From Acidimicrobiales bacterium (GTDB lineage: Bacteria > Actinomycetota > Acidimicrobiia > Acidimicrobiales > Aldehydirespiratoraceae), in the NCBI GenBank assembly GCA_033344915.1, contig JAWPML010000001.1, positions 984,369 to 1,048,368 of the forward strand: 64,000 nt of DNA, read 5' to 3'. Below are positions 32,976 to 42,184 of this stretch, in pieces. The position numbers were made by a program, and so were the translations under genes. The notes beneath the pieces are model-generated. The model was not told where the DNA came from, searched no databases, and saw only the letters and a program-made list of their open reading frames with translations. How positions within the stretch are numbered: the stretch's first letter is position 1; each line of letters opens with the position of its first letter.

Positions 32976-34973
32976 TCAGCTCACCCGCATGGCGGACGGC
33001 AGCTCGACCCCGTCGGCGAACGCCTCGGGCGTGCCCGCGAGTCGCCACAGGAACGTGGCGATCTCGCCCCGGGTGAGCACCTTGTCGGGTTCGAACGTTG
33101 TGGATGATGTGCCGGTCGTGATCCCGTGCTCCACCATCCAACGAACCGCCTCGGTGTAGAAGCGGTTGTCGGCCACGTCGACGAAGTCGTGGGGCTCGTC
33201 CGACGCCGGCTCGCCGGCGAGGCGCCAGAGGAACGTCGCCGCCTCGGCGCGGGTGACGATCGCGTGGGGCGAGAACGCCGCGTCCGAGGTCCCGGTCGTG
33301 ATGCCGGTGTACGCCATCCAGGCGACCGCTCCCTCGTAGAACGACTTCGGTTCGACGTCCGCGAAGATCGACGGCTCCGGCGCCGGCGGCTCACCGGCGA
33401 AGCGCCACACGAAGGTCGCGATGTGGGCCCGGGTGTTGTCGTCGTGCGGGCCGAAGGTGTCATCGGAGAGGCCGGTCGTGAGTTTCTCGGTGACCATCCA
33501 CTGCACCGGTTCGTAGAAGAACTCGCCCGGGTCGACGTCGACGAAGTTCACGATCTCGTCGATCTCCATGCGGGCGCCGGCGAAGCGACCCGAGCAATCC
33601 GGGTCACGCTTGCAGCCCTCGTTGAGCGCGTACCAGAAGCGGTAGCCGTACGGGGTGGTGCCCCCGGGCGACAGACCTTCGACCGTCACGGTCTTCAACG
33701 TGCCGACGATCGTCACTTCGGCGAAGTTGATCCAGCCGGACGCGGGAGCGTCGGTGATCTCGATGTCGCGCACCGTCCCCACGTGGAGCTGGTCGCCCTC
33801 CACCGGGTCGCTGTACTCGTTGAGATAGCGCGACACTCGTTCGACGGTCCAGGTGGTCTCCCGCCACCGGTTCGGGTTGCTCGGATGTGCATCGAAGGGA
33901 TCCGCCTTCGAGGGCAGATAGGCGAGGTCGGTCCCGCCGTTCCAGACATCGCTCGGCTTGGCGGTGTGGCCTCCGTTGGACGACGAGTAGAACGCCTGGG
34001 CGATCTTTCCGTCGAAGACGAGGAGCTGATCGTCGGAGATGTCGACGCCGTCGCACCAGTTGCCACAGCCCTGGAGCATGCGGTCGTAGCCGGTGTAGTG
34101 CTGGTCCTTCGTCGAGTCGACGATGTCCCACGGGCGACCGAGGTGGGCGCGGTTGATGATCGCGGCGGCGGCGTAGCTCCGGCCCGCGACGGCCTGGGCG
34201 GCTTGGGCCTCCGCCGGCCACGACGTCGGGATCTCGGCCAGTCCGACGAGATAGTCCTGGAAGTCGAGGTCCCCGTGGATGACGCAGAACCGCGTGCCGG
34301 ACCCGCAGTCCGAGTCGTGCTCGCCGGGCACGAGGATGATCCGACCGCCGGCATAGGCGCCGCTGCCGTTGCCGAGGTTCGGGTTCGTGTCCTCCCCGGG
34401 TTCGAGGACGACGTGGGTGCCGCCGACGAGCGCGAACTCGAGGGGCCCGGTGCAGGTCTCGTCGCACAGCTCGACCCGGGCGGTGTCCGGGTCGTCGTCG
34501 TCATCGATCGTCGCCGACCAGGCCGTTCCGTCGAACGACGCCTCGACGGATTCCGTCGAGGTGGTCAGGAGGTCGCCGCCGACGTGGACCTCGAGCTCCC
34601 ACCCCTCCTGGTAGTCGCCGTTGATGTACGGCTGGGAGACGCTGACCTTTCCGCCGTGGGTGTTGCCGCCGGAGCCGTTCTCGATGAGGACGTCGAGTCC
34701 GTCGCCGTCGTCGAACTCGGGGAAGTCGGACAGCGAGCCGAGCGTTGCGCCCTCGTAGTAGAAGCCGAGGATGTCCTCGTGGCTGTGGCCGGCTTCGGCG
34801 CGGGCGAGGGCCCCGTACTGCGACATACCGACCCCGTGGCCGAAGCCGCCGTGGCGGAACGTGATGGTCGGCTCCGCCGGTCCCTCGTCCGCGCTCGCGG
34901 GCGCGGCGGTGGCTGCAAGAATCGACGCGACCATGACGGCGCTGAGTACTCGATGGAGAGGCAGACGGCTCAT
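32976..34973 (-). CDS. Secreted SpoIID/LytB-domain protein with three SLH domains
   Basis: 665 residues. Signal peptide (cleaved near APASA, 28). The SpoIID-like part (about 35-470) contains GFGHGVGMSQYGALARAEAG and YLVGLAEIPTSWPAEAQAAQAVAGRSYA, with the Glu used by SpoIID lytic transglycosylases. Three S-layer homology repeats of about 55-60 residues follow (about 480-655), each with FxDV, a YxxAVxWM-type helix, GITTGTS and TRAE/TRGE. A peptidoglycan-processing enzyme attached to the wall through SLH domains is the likely role. The SLH-binding polymer would need pyruvylation, for which a CsaB-like gene lies 2 kb away. It is divergent from the subtilase gene. Confidence 0.9.
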   Translation of the reverse strand: MSRLPLHRVLSAVMVASILAATAAPASADEGPAEPTITFRHGGFGHGVGMSQYGALARAEAGHSHEDILGFYYEGATLGSLSDFPEFDDGDGLDVLIENGSGGNTHGGKVSVSQPYINGDYQEGWELEVHVGGDLLTTSTESVEASFDGTAWSATIDDDDDPDTARVELCDETCTGPLEFALVGGTHVVLEPGEDTNPNLGNGSGAYAGGRIILVPGEHDSDCGSGTRFCVIHGDLDFQDYLVGLAEIPTSWPAEAQAAQAVAGRSYAAAAIINRAHLGRPWDIVDSTKDQHYTGYDRMLQGCGNWCDGVDISDDQLLVFDGKIAQAFYSSSNGGHTAKPSDVWNGGTDLAYLPSKADPFDAHPSNPNRWRETTWTVERVSRYLNEYSDPVEGDQLHVGTVRDIEITDAPASGWINFAEVTIVGTLKTVTVEGLSPGGTTPYGYRFWYALNEGCKRDPDCSGRFAGARMEIDEIVNFVDVDPGEFFYEPVQWMVTEKLTTGLSDDTFGPHDDNTRAHIATFVWRFAGEPPAPEPSIFADVEPKSFYEGAVAWMAYTGITTGTSDAAFSPHAIVTRAEAATFLWRLAGEPASDEPHDFVDVADNRFYTEAVRWMVEHGITTGTSSTTFEPDKVLTRGEIATFLWRLAGTPEAFADGVELPSAMRVS

Positions 34974-35085
34974 GGGTATCCCATCGGCGGACCGCCCGCT
35001 TCAGGACAGGGTTATGTTACGAGATTGTTGCGCTCGAAGGCCATCACCTCGGCCACAGACCGTCAGGTTCGCGCCGCCCCTGCCG

Positions 35086-37014
35086 ATGGACGGAGAGAAC
35101 CATTTCCCGGCGGGTACCCCTTTGCGACATCGACTTCTCCTCTGTTTCGCCTTCACGATCGCCCTGGTGGTGGGGTTCGGCGTGCCGGCGGGGGCCGACG
35201 AACCGGTGGCGAGCGAACCACCGGCGGCCGACGCGACGACGCCGGTGATCGTGGAGCTCGTCGACCTCGGCCTACCGGGCGACGCACCGACCATCGCCGG
35301 TCTGCTCGCACTCGACGTGGACGGGCTCGAGGCGACCGGCGCGCTCGACGACCTGGACATCCTCGCGGCGGAGGTGACGCCGGAGGCGTTCGCGGCGCTG
35401 GAGGCGTCAGCGATCGTCGAGTCCATCCGGCCGGCCCGGGAGGACCTGCGGCTGCTGCTCGACGTGTCGACCACCACGGTGGGGGCCACGGCCCTCCAGG
35501 CGGCGGGCACGACGGGCGACGGCAAGGTCGTCGCCGTGATCGATTCGGGTGTCGACGACGATCATCCCGGTCTGATCGGCTCGGTGATCGACACGGCGTG
35601 CTACCTCGACGGCGTGCCGACCTTCGCGTCCAATCCCGGCGTGAGTGTCACCGAACTCTGCAAGAACGGGACCCGCAGCGACACGTCGGCCGAACCCTGC
35701 TCGACGATTCCGGCGAGTTGCAGCCACGGCACGGCGGTCGCGGGGGTCATCTCCGGCGACGACGAGACCCTGGCCGGGGTCGCTCCGGACGCCGGCATCA
35801 TGGCGCTGCGCGTCACCGCGGTGGTCGAAGGGCTCGCCGACGAGAGCGATCCGGAGTACCCATACAGCGCCTACATCCCCGAGGCGGGTGTGCTCGCCGC
35901 GCTCGAGCACGTGTACTCGATGCGCAGCACCTACGACATCGCCGCCGTCAACCTCAGCCTCGGCGGCGATCCCGGGTCGTGCACGGACGCCGCGTGGGAG
36001 GACGTCATCGGACGCCTCACCGACGCGGGCATCGCGGTCGTGGCCGCGTCGGGCAACTACGGCTGGGAGGACTCCATCACCTTCCCGGCGTGCCTCCCCG
36101 ACGTGATCTCCGTGGGCGCCACCACCGTGGACGGCGAGGTGGCGTCCTTCACCAGCTCCAGCACCGAGCTCGACCTCCTCGCCCCCGGCAGTCCCGTCGA
36201 GACGACCGTGTTGGCCTCCTACGACGCCTCCGGGTTCGCGTCGCAGCAGGGCACGTCGTTCTCCGCGCCCCATGTCGCCGCCGCGTTCGCGCTCGTCGAT
36301 GACGACCTCCCGGGCAGTTGGTCGGTCGAGCGCCGCCGCAGCCTCCTCCGCGTCGCCGGTGAGATGGTCGAGCGGGTCACCGCGAACCCGTTCGACCGTG
36401 ATCCCCGGTTCCCGGAGCTGCGGGTCGAGTCGGTCGTCGATTTCGAACCGTTCGACGACGCCGGCTCCGGCTTCTGGGTCATCGCGTCGGACTGGGCGAA
36501 GTTCACCGGCGTGAGCACCGGACTCGGGGGCAACGACTTCGGGCCCGACGAGGCCCTCACCCGTGCCCAGGCCGTGACCTTCCTGTGGCGCTTCATGGGT
36601 TCGCCCGATCACGGCACCGAGACGTCGTTCGTCGATGTCGACCCCGAGGATTGGCATGCCGCCGCGGTGGCGTGGGCGGCCGACGTGTCGGTCACGACCG
36701 GCACGACACCGACGACCTTCGAGCCGGACCTTCCCGTCGACCGGGGCCAGCTCGCGACGTTCATGTGGCGCACGGCGGGCGAGCCGACGCCGTCGTACAC
36801 CTCCGGGTTCGTCGACGTGGACGGCGGCGACTACTTCGCCGACGCCGTCGACTGGATGGCCGAGCACGACATCACGACGGGCACCACGCCCACGACCTTC
36901 TCGCCGCACGACACGGTCACCCGCGCCCAGATGGTGACCTTCGAGTACCGCCTGGCCTCGGCCGACAATGCGTGGGCCGGCAGCGTCGAGCCCCCGGAAC
37001 TCGCCCTCTTCTGA
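35086..37014 (+). CDS. Secreted subtilisin-like protease with SLH domains
   Basis: 642 residues from ATG 35086. The S8 catalytic triad is Asp153 (VIDSGVDDDHPG), His214 (SHGTAVAGVI) and Ser391 (GTSFSAPH), with the oxyanion Asn in AASGNYGW. Signal peptide about 10-40. Three SLH repeats (about 465-630), with GVSTG, VTTGTTPTTFEP and ITTGTTPTTFSP plus TRAQ motifs, anchor it to the wall. TTG 35122 is an alternative start that gives a shorter n-region. The CsaB-like gene follows after 19 bases. Probably matures or trims surface proteins. Confidence 0.9.
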   Translation: MDGENHFPAGTPLRHRLLLCFAFTIALVVGFGVPAGADEPVASEPPAADATTPVIVELVDLGLPGDAPTIAGLLALDVDGLEATGALDDLDILAAEVTPEAFAALEASAIVESIRPAREDLRLLLDVSTTTVGATALQAAGTTGDGKVVAVIDSGVDDDHPGLIGSVIDTACYLDGVPTFASNPGVSVTELCKNGTRSDTSAEPCSTIPASCSHGTAVAGVISGDDETLAGVAPDAGIMALRVTAVVEGLADESDPEYPYSAYIPEAGVLAALEHVYSMRSTYDIAAVNLSLGGDPGSCTDAAWEDVIGRLTDAGIAVVAASGNYGWEDSITFPACLPDVISVGATTVDGEVASFTSSSTELDLLAPGSPVETTVLASYDASGFASQQGTSFSAPHVAAAFALVDDDLPGSWSVERRRSLLRVAGEMVERVTANPFDRDPRFPELRVESVVDFEPFDDAGSGFWVIASDWAKFTGVSTGLGGNDFGPDEALTRAQAVTFLWRFMGSPDHGTETSFVDVDPEDWHAAAVAWAADVSVTTGTTPTTFEPDLPVDRGQLATFMWRTAGEPTPSYTSGFVDVDGGDYFADAVDWMAEHDITTGTTPTTFSPHDTVTRAQMVTFEYRLASADNAWAGSVEPPELALF

Positions 37015-37033
37015 GCGCGGTAGCGTCCTGCGG

Positions 37034-38119
37034 GTGACGGATCACCCACCTGCGATCGACGGCCCCCGGCTGCTGATCTGTGGTTGGGCCGGCGCCGGAA
37101 ACATCGGCGACGAACTGCTCACGGCCGCGATCGTCGCGATGGTGCGGGGGGCCGGTGGTGTTCCCGTCGTGGCTTCGCGCGATCCGGGGACCACGGCTGC
37201 TGAGCACGAGGTCGAGTCGGTCCCGTGGGGCATGGGCGCCCGCGGCGCGGTGGCGACCGTCGACGGCGTGATCGTCGGACCCGGCGGGATCCTCCAGGAC
37301 GGCAGCAGCCTCTGGAACCTGCCCGGCCACCTCGCCGCCGCGCTGGCCGCCCGGCGCCGCGGGGTGCCGGTCGCCGCGTTCGGGGTCGGCGCCGAGCCCC
37401 TGCGGCGGCGGTCGTCCGCCCGGCTGTTGCGCCGTGCACTCGCCGACGCGCCCGTCGTGACGCGCGACGAGGGCTCCTCCGACGCGCTCCGCGCCGCGGG
37501 ACTGCATCCCACGACGGCCGCCGACCTCGCGTTCACGCTCGACCTCCCGGACGCGCCGGCGGAGCCGAACGACGAGATCATCGTGGCTGTCGGGCCGGGA
37601 GTGAAACCGGGTCTGGTGCGGCCCGCCGCTCGCCGGTTGGTGGCGCCGCCGGTGGCGCAGATCGCGGCCGCCGTCGAGCGTCTGGCGGTCGAGCAGGGAT
37701 ACCGGGTCGCGCTCGCCGGGTTCCGGGGTCGGCGGGATCGGGACGTCGCCGCCGAGCTCCGAGCCGCGTTGTCGGTGGACGCGCGGCTCGTCGACGACAC
37801 CGTGGACGCCCACGTCGGCGCGGTCGCCGGCGCCCGGCTCGTGGTCGCCTCGCGCTATCACGCGGTCGTCCTGGCCGCCCGCGCCGGCGTGCCGGCCCAT
37901 GTGGTGTCGACGGAGCCGAAACTGCGATCGCTGGCCGCCGATCTCGGCCCGGATCGGGCGACGCTCGGCTCCTGGGCGGACCTGGCCGCGCCGACCGGTC
38001 AGCCGCGTCCCGCCCCGCTCCGATCGGGCGAGTTCGCCGGCGCGGGGGAGGTGGCGGGGGCCATCGCGGCCTTCGTGGCCGACGTGGGTGCCCGCCGCGG
38101 TGACGGGGTCGGCGGTTAG
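37034..38119 (+). CDS. csaB: Polysaccharide pyruvyltransferase, CsaB-like
   Basis: 361-residue GT-B-like enzyme transferring pyruvate from PEP to a sugar to form a ketal. N-terminal CGWAGAGNIGDELL and GPGGILQD, then VTRDEGSSDALRAAG and the C-terminal ASRYHAVVLAARAGVPA are typical of the family. CsaB pyruvylates secondary wall polymers, the known ligands of SLH domains. Placement directly after two SLH-protein genes supports that role. GTG start with TAGCGT 7 bases upstream. Confidence 0.88.
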   Translation: MTDHPPAIDGPRLLICGWAGAGNIGDELLTAAIVAMVRGAGGVPVVASRDPGTTAAEHEVESVPWGMGARGAVATVDGVIVGPGGILQDGSSLWNLPGHLAAALAARRRGVPVAAFGVGAEPLRRRSSARLLRRALADAPVVTRDEGSSDALRAAGLHPTTAADLAFTLDLPDAPAEPNDEIIVAVGPGVKPGLVRPAARRLVAPPVAQIAAAVERLAVEQGYRVALAGFRGRRDRDVAAELRAALSVDARLVDDTVDAHVGAVAGARLVVASRYHAVVLAARAGVPAHVVSTEPKLRSLAADLGPDRATLGSWADLAAPTGQPRPAPLRSGEFAGAGEVAGAIAAFVADVGARRGDGVGG

Positions 38120-38154
38120 CATCGTTTTCGGCCGCCACTGCGGCCGAGACGCCG

Positions 38155-39525
38155 ATGCAGACTCAGCAACCCCTCCAGCAGCCCACGGTGGACAGCGGCG
38201 AGATCCCGGTGATCCGCTCGCTGCGTCGTCGCGGCTTCCGCTACCTCCACGTCATCGACGCCGTGACCATCTACGGGCTGATGGTGGCCATCACCGTCGC
38301 CCGCTTCGGGTTCTCGTGGCCCACCTACCCGGTGTCGCACTATCTGATCGGGTTCGCGATCGCGACTGCCGTCCACATGGTCATGTACTACTTCGGCGGG
38401 CTGTACGAGTACGAGCAGCGCCTCGGCCTCCCGCCCTGGTTGCCCCGCATCGTCGCGCTGACCGCCGTCTCGGTGCTGATCTCCGCGGCCATCGGGCTCG
38501 CCACGAACCGCTACCTGATGCCCCGACTCAACCTCGCCGTCCTCGCCGTGGCCGCGACGGTGTCCGTGGCCCTGGCCCGGGCGATCTCCCGACGGCTGCG
38601 GTCCCGCCGCTACGGACACTCACGGGTGCTCCTCGTCGGCACGCCGGACGACATCTCGCTGGCGCGCGCCCATCTCGCGGAGTCCGGGGGCGACACGGAG
38701 GTGGTCGGTCAGACCCCGAACGCCCACGCGCTGCTGAGTGAATGCAATCGGGTCGGCGCGACGGACGTGCTGCTGCTCAGCGGTGGCTCGCTCGACAAGA
38801 TCTATCCCGACCCCCTGGACGACCTCGAGCGCCGTCGTGTCGGCGTCTTCTACCGGATCTCGCCGTCCGACACCCTCCTCGGGCTCCAGCGGAGCCGTCA
38901 GATCGCCGGTATGCCGTTCGTCGCCCTCCGCACCCGGGCCGTGCCGAACTATCGCCTGCGGTTGAAGCGGATCTTGGAGCTGGCGGTCATCGCCGTGCTG
39001 AGCCCGATCATCGTCCTGGTGGCACTCGGGGCGGCGCTCTACGTCCGCCTGCGGGTCGGCAAGGGGGTGCTCTACCGCCAGGAGCGGGTGGGTCGCGCCG
39101 GTACGACGTTCACGATGTTGAAGTTCCGCAGCATGCGTCACGATGCCGAGTCCGCCGGCGCGCCCGTGCTCGCCGACGAGGACGATCCCCGGGTCGTGCC
39201 CGGGATGCGCTGGATGCGCGAGAGCCGCCTCGACGAGCTGCCCCAGTTGATCAACGTGCTGCGCGGTGAGATGTCCCTCGTCGGCCCCCGCCCGGAGCGG
39301 CCCGAGTTCGTCGCCAACCTCGAGGAGCTGATCCCCGGCTACGGCCGACGCCACGACCTGCCGCCGGGGATCACCGGCCTCGCCCAGATCCGGGGTCACT
39401 ATCAGACCGACCCGGGCTACAAGCTCGGCCACGACCTCCAGTACGTCGTCAACTGGTCGCCGATCCTCGACCTCCAGATCCTGGCCGAGACGCTGCTCGT
39501 GATGCTGCGGCGATCCGCCCGTTGA
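38155..39525 (+). CDS. Polyprenyl-phosphate sugar phosphotransferase (initiating enzyme)
   Basis: 456 residues. Four or five N-terminal helices (about 30-145), a central NAD-binding-like region (about 155-250), and the C-terminal bacterial sugar transferase domain (about 270-456): membrane re-entrant helix, YRQERVGRAGTTFTMLKFRSMRHDAE and SLVGPRPERPEF. Such WbaP/EpsL-like enzymes load the first sugar phosphate onto undecaprenyl phosphate. The next gene overlaps its stop. Confidence 0.9.
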   Translation: MQTQQPLQQPTVDSGEIPVIRSLRRRGFRYLHVIDAVTIYGLMVAITVARFGFSWPTYPVSHYLIGFAIATAVHMVMYYFGGLYEYEQRLGLPPWLPRIVALTAVSVLISAAIGLATNRYLMPRLNLAVLAVAATVSVALARAISRRLRSRRYGHSRVLLVGTPDDISLARAHLAESGGDTEVVGQTPNAHALLSECNRVGATDVLLLSGGSLDKIYPDPLDDLERRRVGVFYRISPSDTLLGLQRSRQIAGMPFVALRTRAVPNYRLRLKRILELAVIAVLSPIIVLVALGAALYVRLRVGKGVLYRQERVGRAGTTFTMLKFRSMRHDAESAGAPVLADEDDPRVVPGMRWMRESRLDELPQLINVLRGEMSLVGPRPERPEFVANLEELIPGYGRRHDLPPGITGLAQIRGHYQTDPGYKLGHDLQYVVNWSPILDLQILAETLLVMLRRSAR

Positions 39526-40568
39526 ACCTCGCACCCGTGCCCGACATCGCGCCGGCGGTGGACGTGATCGTCCCCGCCCTCGATGCGGCGTCGACGCTCG
39601 ACACGTGCCTCGACGCCGTCCTCGACCAGGACTACGCGGGCGCCATCAACGTCATCGTCGCGGTGGGCCCCGGACGCGATGCCACGTGGGAGATCGCCCA
39701 ACGCCGTGCTGCCGACGACCGTCGGGTCACGGTCGTCGCGAACCCGACGGGGCGGACGCCGACGGGGCTCAACATCGCCACGCGGGCCGGTCGATCGCCC
39801 ATCGTCGCCCGGGTGGACGCCCAGAGCGTGCTCCCGCCCCGCTATCTCCAGCGAGCGGTCGCCACCCTCCAGCGCACGGGCGCCGCCAATGTCGGCGGTA
39901 TCCAGCGCCCGGTCGGCGACGACGGGCTGCAGCGGGTCATCGCCGTGGGCATGTGCTCGCCCTTCGGCGCCGGCCCCGCGCGCTTTCGCCGCGACGGCTA
40001 CGAGGGTCCGACCGACACCGTCTACCTCGGCGTGTTCCGGCGCGACGCGTTGGTCGCGGTCGGAGGATTCGACGAAACGCTCGACCGCAACCAGGACTAC
40101 GAGCTCAACACCCGCCTGCGGGAAGCCGGCGGCGAGGTCTGGCTCGACCCCGCCCTCGTGGTGACCTACCGGCCCCGTGCGACCTTCTCGCAGCTCGCCT
40201 CGCAGTACTTCCAGTACGGCGCGTGGAAGCGCCATGTCCTGCGGCGCAACCCCCGTTCGCTCAAGCCTCGCCAGACCGTGGCACCCCTGCTCGTGATCGG
40301 ACTGATCGTGAGCGCGGTGGACCTGCTGCGGGGCCGGGCTCGTGGTTGGCTGCTGCCCGCGGCCTACACGGGATCCGCACTCCTCGTCGCCCGCGACAAC
40401 CGTCCGGAGCTGCCCCGCAAGACGGATCGCTATCTGCTGATGGCGGTGTTCGCCACGATGCACGTCGCCTGGGGCACTGGCTTCCTGTTCGGTCGTCTCC
40501 GCCGGGGGAGGCCGTCGACGGGCCTCGTCGTGACGCCGGTCGACGACGAGCCGACCCGCTCCCGCTAG
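39522..40568 (+). CDS. Family 2 glycosyltransferase, ExoA-like
   Basis: 348 residues. GT-A fold with VDVIVPALDAASTLDTCLDAVLDQD at the N-terminus, NPTGRTPTGLNIATRAGRSPIVARVDAQS as in ExoA-type enzymes, and the acceptor motif NQDYELNTRLREAG. C-terminal hydrophobic segments suggest membrane association. The start is probably TTG overlapping the previous stop (TTGA); GTG at 39537 is the alternative. Confidence 0.86.
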   Translation: MNLAPVPDIAPAVDVIVPALDAASTLDTCLDAVLDQDYAGAINVIVAVGPGRDATWEIAQRRAADDRRVTVVANPTGRTPTGLNIATRAGRSPIVARVDAQSVLPPRYLQRAVATLQRTGAANVGGIQRPVGDDGLQRVIAVGMCSPFGAGPARFRRDGYEGPTDTVYLGVFRRDALVAVGGFDETLDRNQDYELNTRLREAGGEVWLDPALVVTYRPRATFSQLASQYFQYGAWKRHVLRRNPRSLKPRQTVAPLLVIGLIVSAVDLLRGRARGWLLPAAYTGSALLVARDNRPELPRKTDRYLLMAVFATMHVAWGTGFLFGRLRRGRPSTGLVVTPVDDEPTRSR

Positions 40569-41332
40569 TCGCGGGTGGTCAGCCGGTTGCGGTTGCCGGT
40601 GTCGACCGCGGCCAGATAGTGCGCCACGACGTCCTCGGGTTCACCCACGTCCACCAGTCGGCCGTGGTCGAGCCACCCGAGCCGGTCGCAGAGATCCGAC
40701 ATCAGCGAGGTGTTGTGGCTCACCAGGACGATCGTCGTGCCCCGCTCGCGCAGCACGTTCATGTGGTTCATGCACCGGCGCTGGAACTCCTCGTCGCCCA
40801 CCGCGATCACCTCGTCGACGAGGAGGATCTCCGGGTCGACGTTCACCGAGACCGCGAACCCGAGCCGCACGTACATGCCGCTGGAATAGATCTTCACGGG
40901 CTCGTCGATGAAGTCGCCGATGCCGCTGAAGTCGATGATCGAATCCATCGACGCGGCCATCTGCTTGCGGCTGAGGCCGAGCATCGCCCCGTTCAGGTAG
41001 ACGTTCTCGCGGCCGGTGAGGTCGGGGTGGAACCCCGAACCGAGCTCGAGCAGGGCCGAGAGGCGGCCCTCGGACTCGATCGTGCCGGTGGTCGGCCGGT
41101 GGATGCCCGCCATCAGGCGCAGCAGCGTCGACTTGCCGCTCCCGTTGTGGCCGATGAGGCCGAAGAACGATCCGGGCGGGATGTCCAGGTTGATGTCGCG
41201 CAACACCCAGAAGTCGTCCGCTTCGGACTTCCGACCGATGCGCAGCATCGCCTCCTTGATGGAGCTCGGCCGGTTCCGTTCGAGCCGGAACTTCTTGGAG
41301 ACGTCGCGGACGGTGATCGATCCGATGGTCAT
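40565..41332 (-). CDS. wzt: Polysaccharide ABC exporter ATPase (Wzt/TagH type)
   Basis: 255-residue ATPase of an ABC-2 glycan exporter. Walker A GLIGHNGSGKST, signature YSSGMYVRL, Walker B EILLVDEVIAVGD. It lacks the extra C-terminal glycan-binding domain of E. coli O9a Wzt, so export need not depend on a chain-end cap. Its start overlaps the permease stop (ATGA). It converges on the ExoA-like gene with a 4-base overlap. Confidence 0.92.
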   Translation of the reverse strand: MTIGSITVRDVSKKFRLERNRPSSIKEAMLRIGRKSEADDFWVLRDINLDIPPGSFFGLIGHNGSGKSTLLRLMAGIHRPTTGTIESEGRLSALLELGSGFHPDLTGRENVYLNGAMLGLSRKQMAASMDSIIDFSGIGDFIDEPVKIYSSGMYVRLGFAVSVNVDPEILLVDEVIAVGDEEFQRRCMNHMNVLRERGTTIVLVSHNTSLMSDLCDRLGWLDHGRLVDVGEPEDVVAHYLAAVDTGNRNRLTTRD

Positions 41333-42141
41333 GGTTCCTCGCTGATGGCCATCGACTGATCGCGGAAGTAGACCCACCCGATCACGAACGTGATGATGCC
41401 CCACGCTGCGGCGGCCAGCAGGCGGTTCCACTGGGGCACCTCGAGGAAGTACACCGCATCGCGGGAGATCTCGACGAACAACGCCGGCGGGTTCCAGTCG
41501 AGGACCACCCGCAGGAAGCCGTCCACCCCGCCGTCGTCCAGCAGCTTCTGGGTGTAGACGATCGGCACCCCGAAGAACGCCACGTTCAACAGGATGCCGA
41601 TCAGGTACTGGGTGTCGCGGTAGCGGGCGTTGAAGACGGACACGATGAACCCCACGCCGAGCCCGAACAGCATCGAGAACGCAAGGGCGAGGAACAGGAA
41701 GATCACCGTCCACGAGATGTTGGCCAGCACGAGCATGATCGCGATCAGTACGACGGCCTCGAGGAGCGTCTGCACCGCGTTGGCCGCCGCGCCGCCGAGC
41801 AGTGCCGTCTCGGTGGGGAAGTAGATCTTCTTGCGCAGATCGCTGACGCCGATCAACCAGCCCATCGACCCGTTGACCACGCCGGTGAACACGCTCCAGA
41901 CGATGAGTCCGGTGAAGAGGTAGAGGCCGAAGTTCTCGGCGTTGCCGTTGCTCGTCGGGGGCGCCTCGGCCCCGTAGACCACGCCGAACACGAAGCCGTA
42001 GACCAGCACCGTGGTGAGGGGATTCATGAACGACCAGAACCAGCCGAGGAGGCTGCGCTTGTAGCGCGCCTTCGACTCGCGCTCGGCGAAGTGGTAGATC
42101 AGCGACGCGCTCTTGCGGACGGACGGCGACAGGGTGGGCAT
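41329..42141 (-). CDS. wzm: Polysaccharide ABC exporter permease (Wzm/TagG type)
   Basis: 270-residue ABC-2 permease with six transmembrane helices and an N-terminal amphipathic segment (RESKARYKRSLLGWFWSFMNPL). It pairs with the ATPase gene it overlaps. TAGGAT 10 bases upstream of the ATG suggests a leaderless transcript. Divergent from the ligase-like gene. Confidence 0.9.
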   Translation of the reverse strand: MPTLSPSVRKSASLIYHFAERESKARYKRSLLGWFWSFMNPLTTVLVYGFVFGVVYGAEAPPTSNGNAENFGLYLFTGLIVWSVFTGVVNGSMGWLIGVSDLRKKIYFPTETALLGGAAANAVQTLLEAVVLIAIMLVLANISWTVIFLFLALAFSMLFGLGVGFIVSVFNARYRDTQYLIGILLNVAFFGVPIVYTQKLLDDGGVDGFLRVVLDWNPPALFVEISRDAVYFLEVPQWNRLLAAAAWGIITFVIGWVYFRDQSMAISEEP

Positions 42142-42184
42142 GACCGCTCGGATCCTACCGACTCACCGTCACTACGATGGGACG

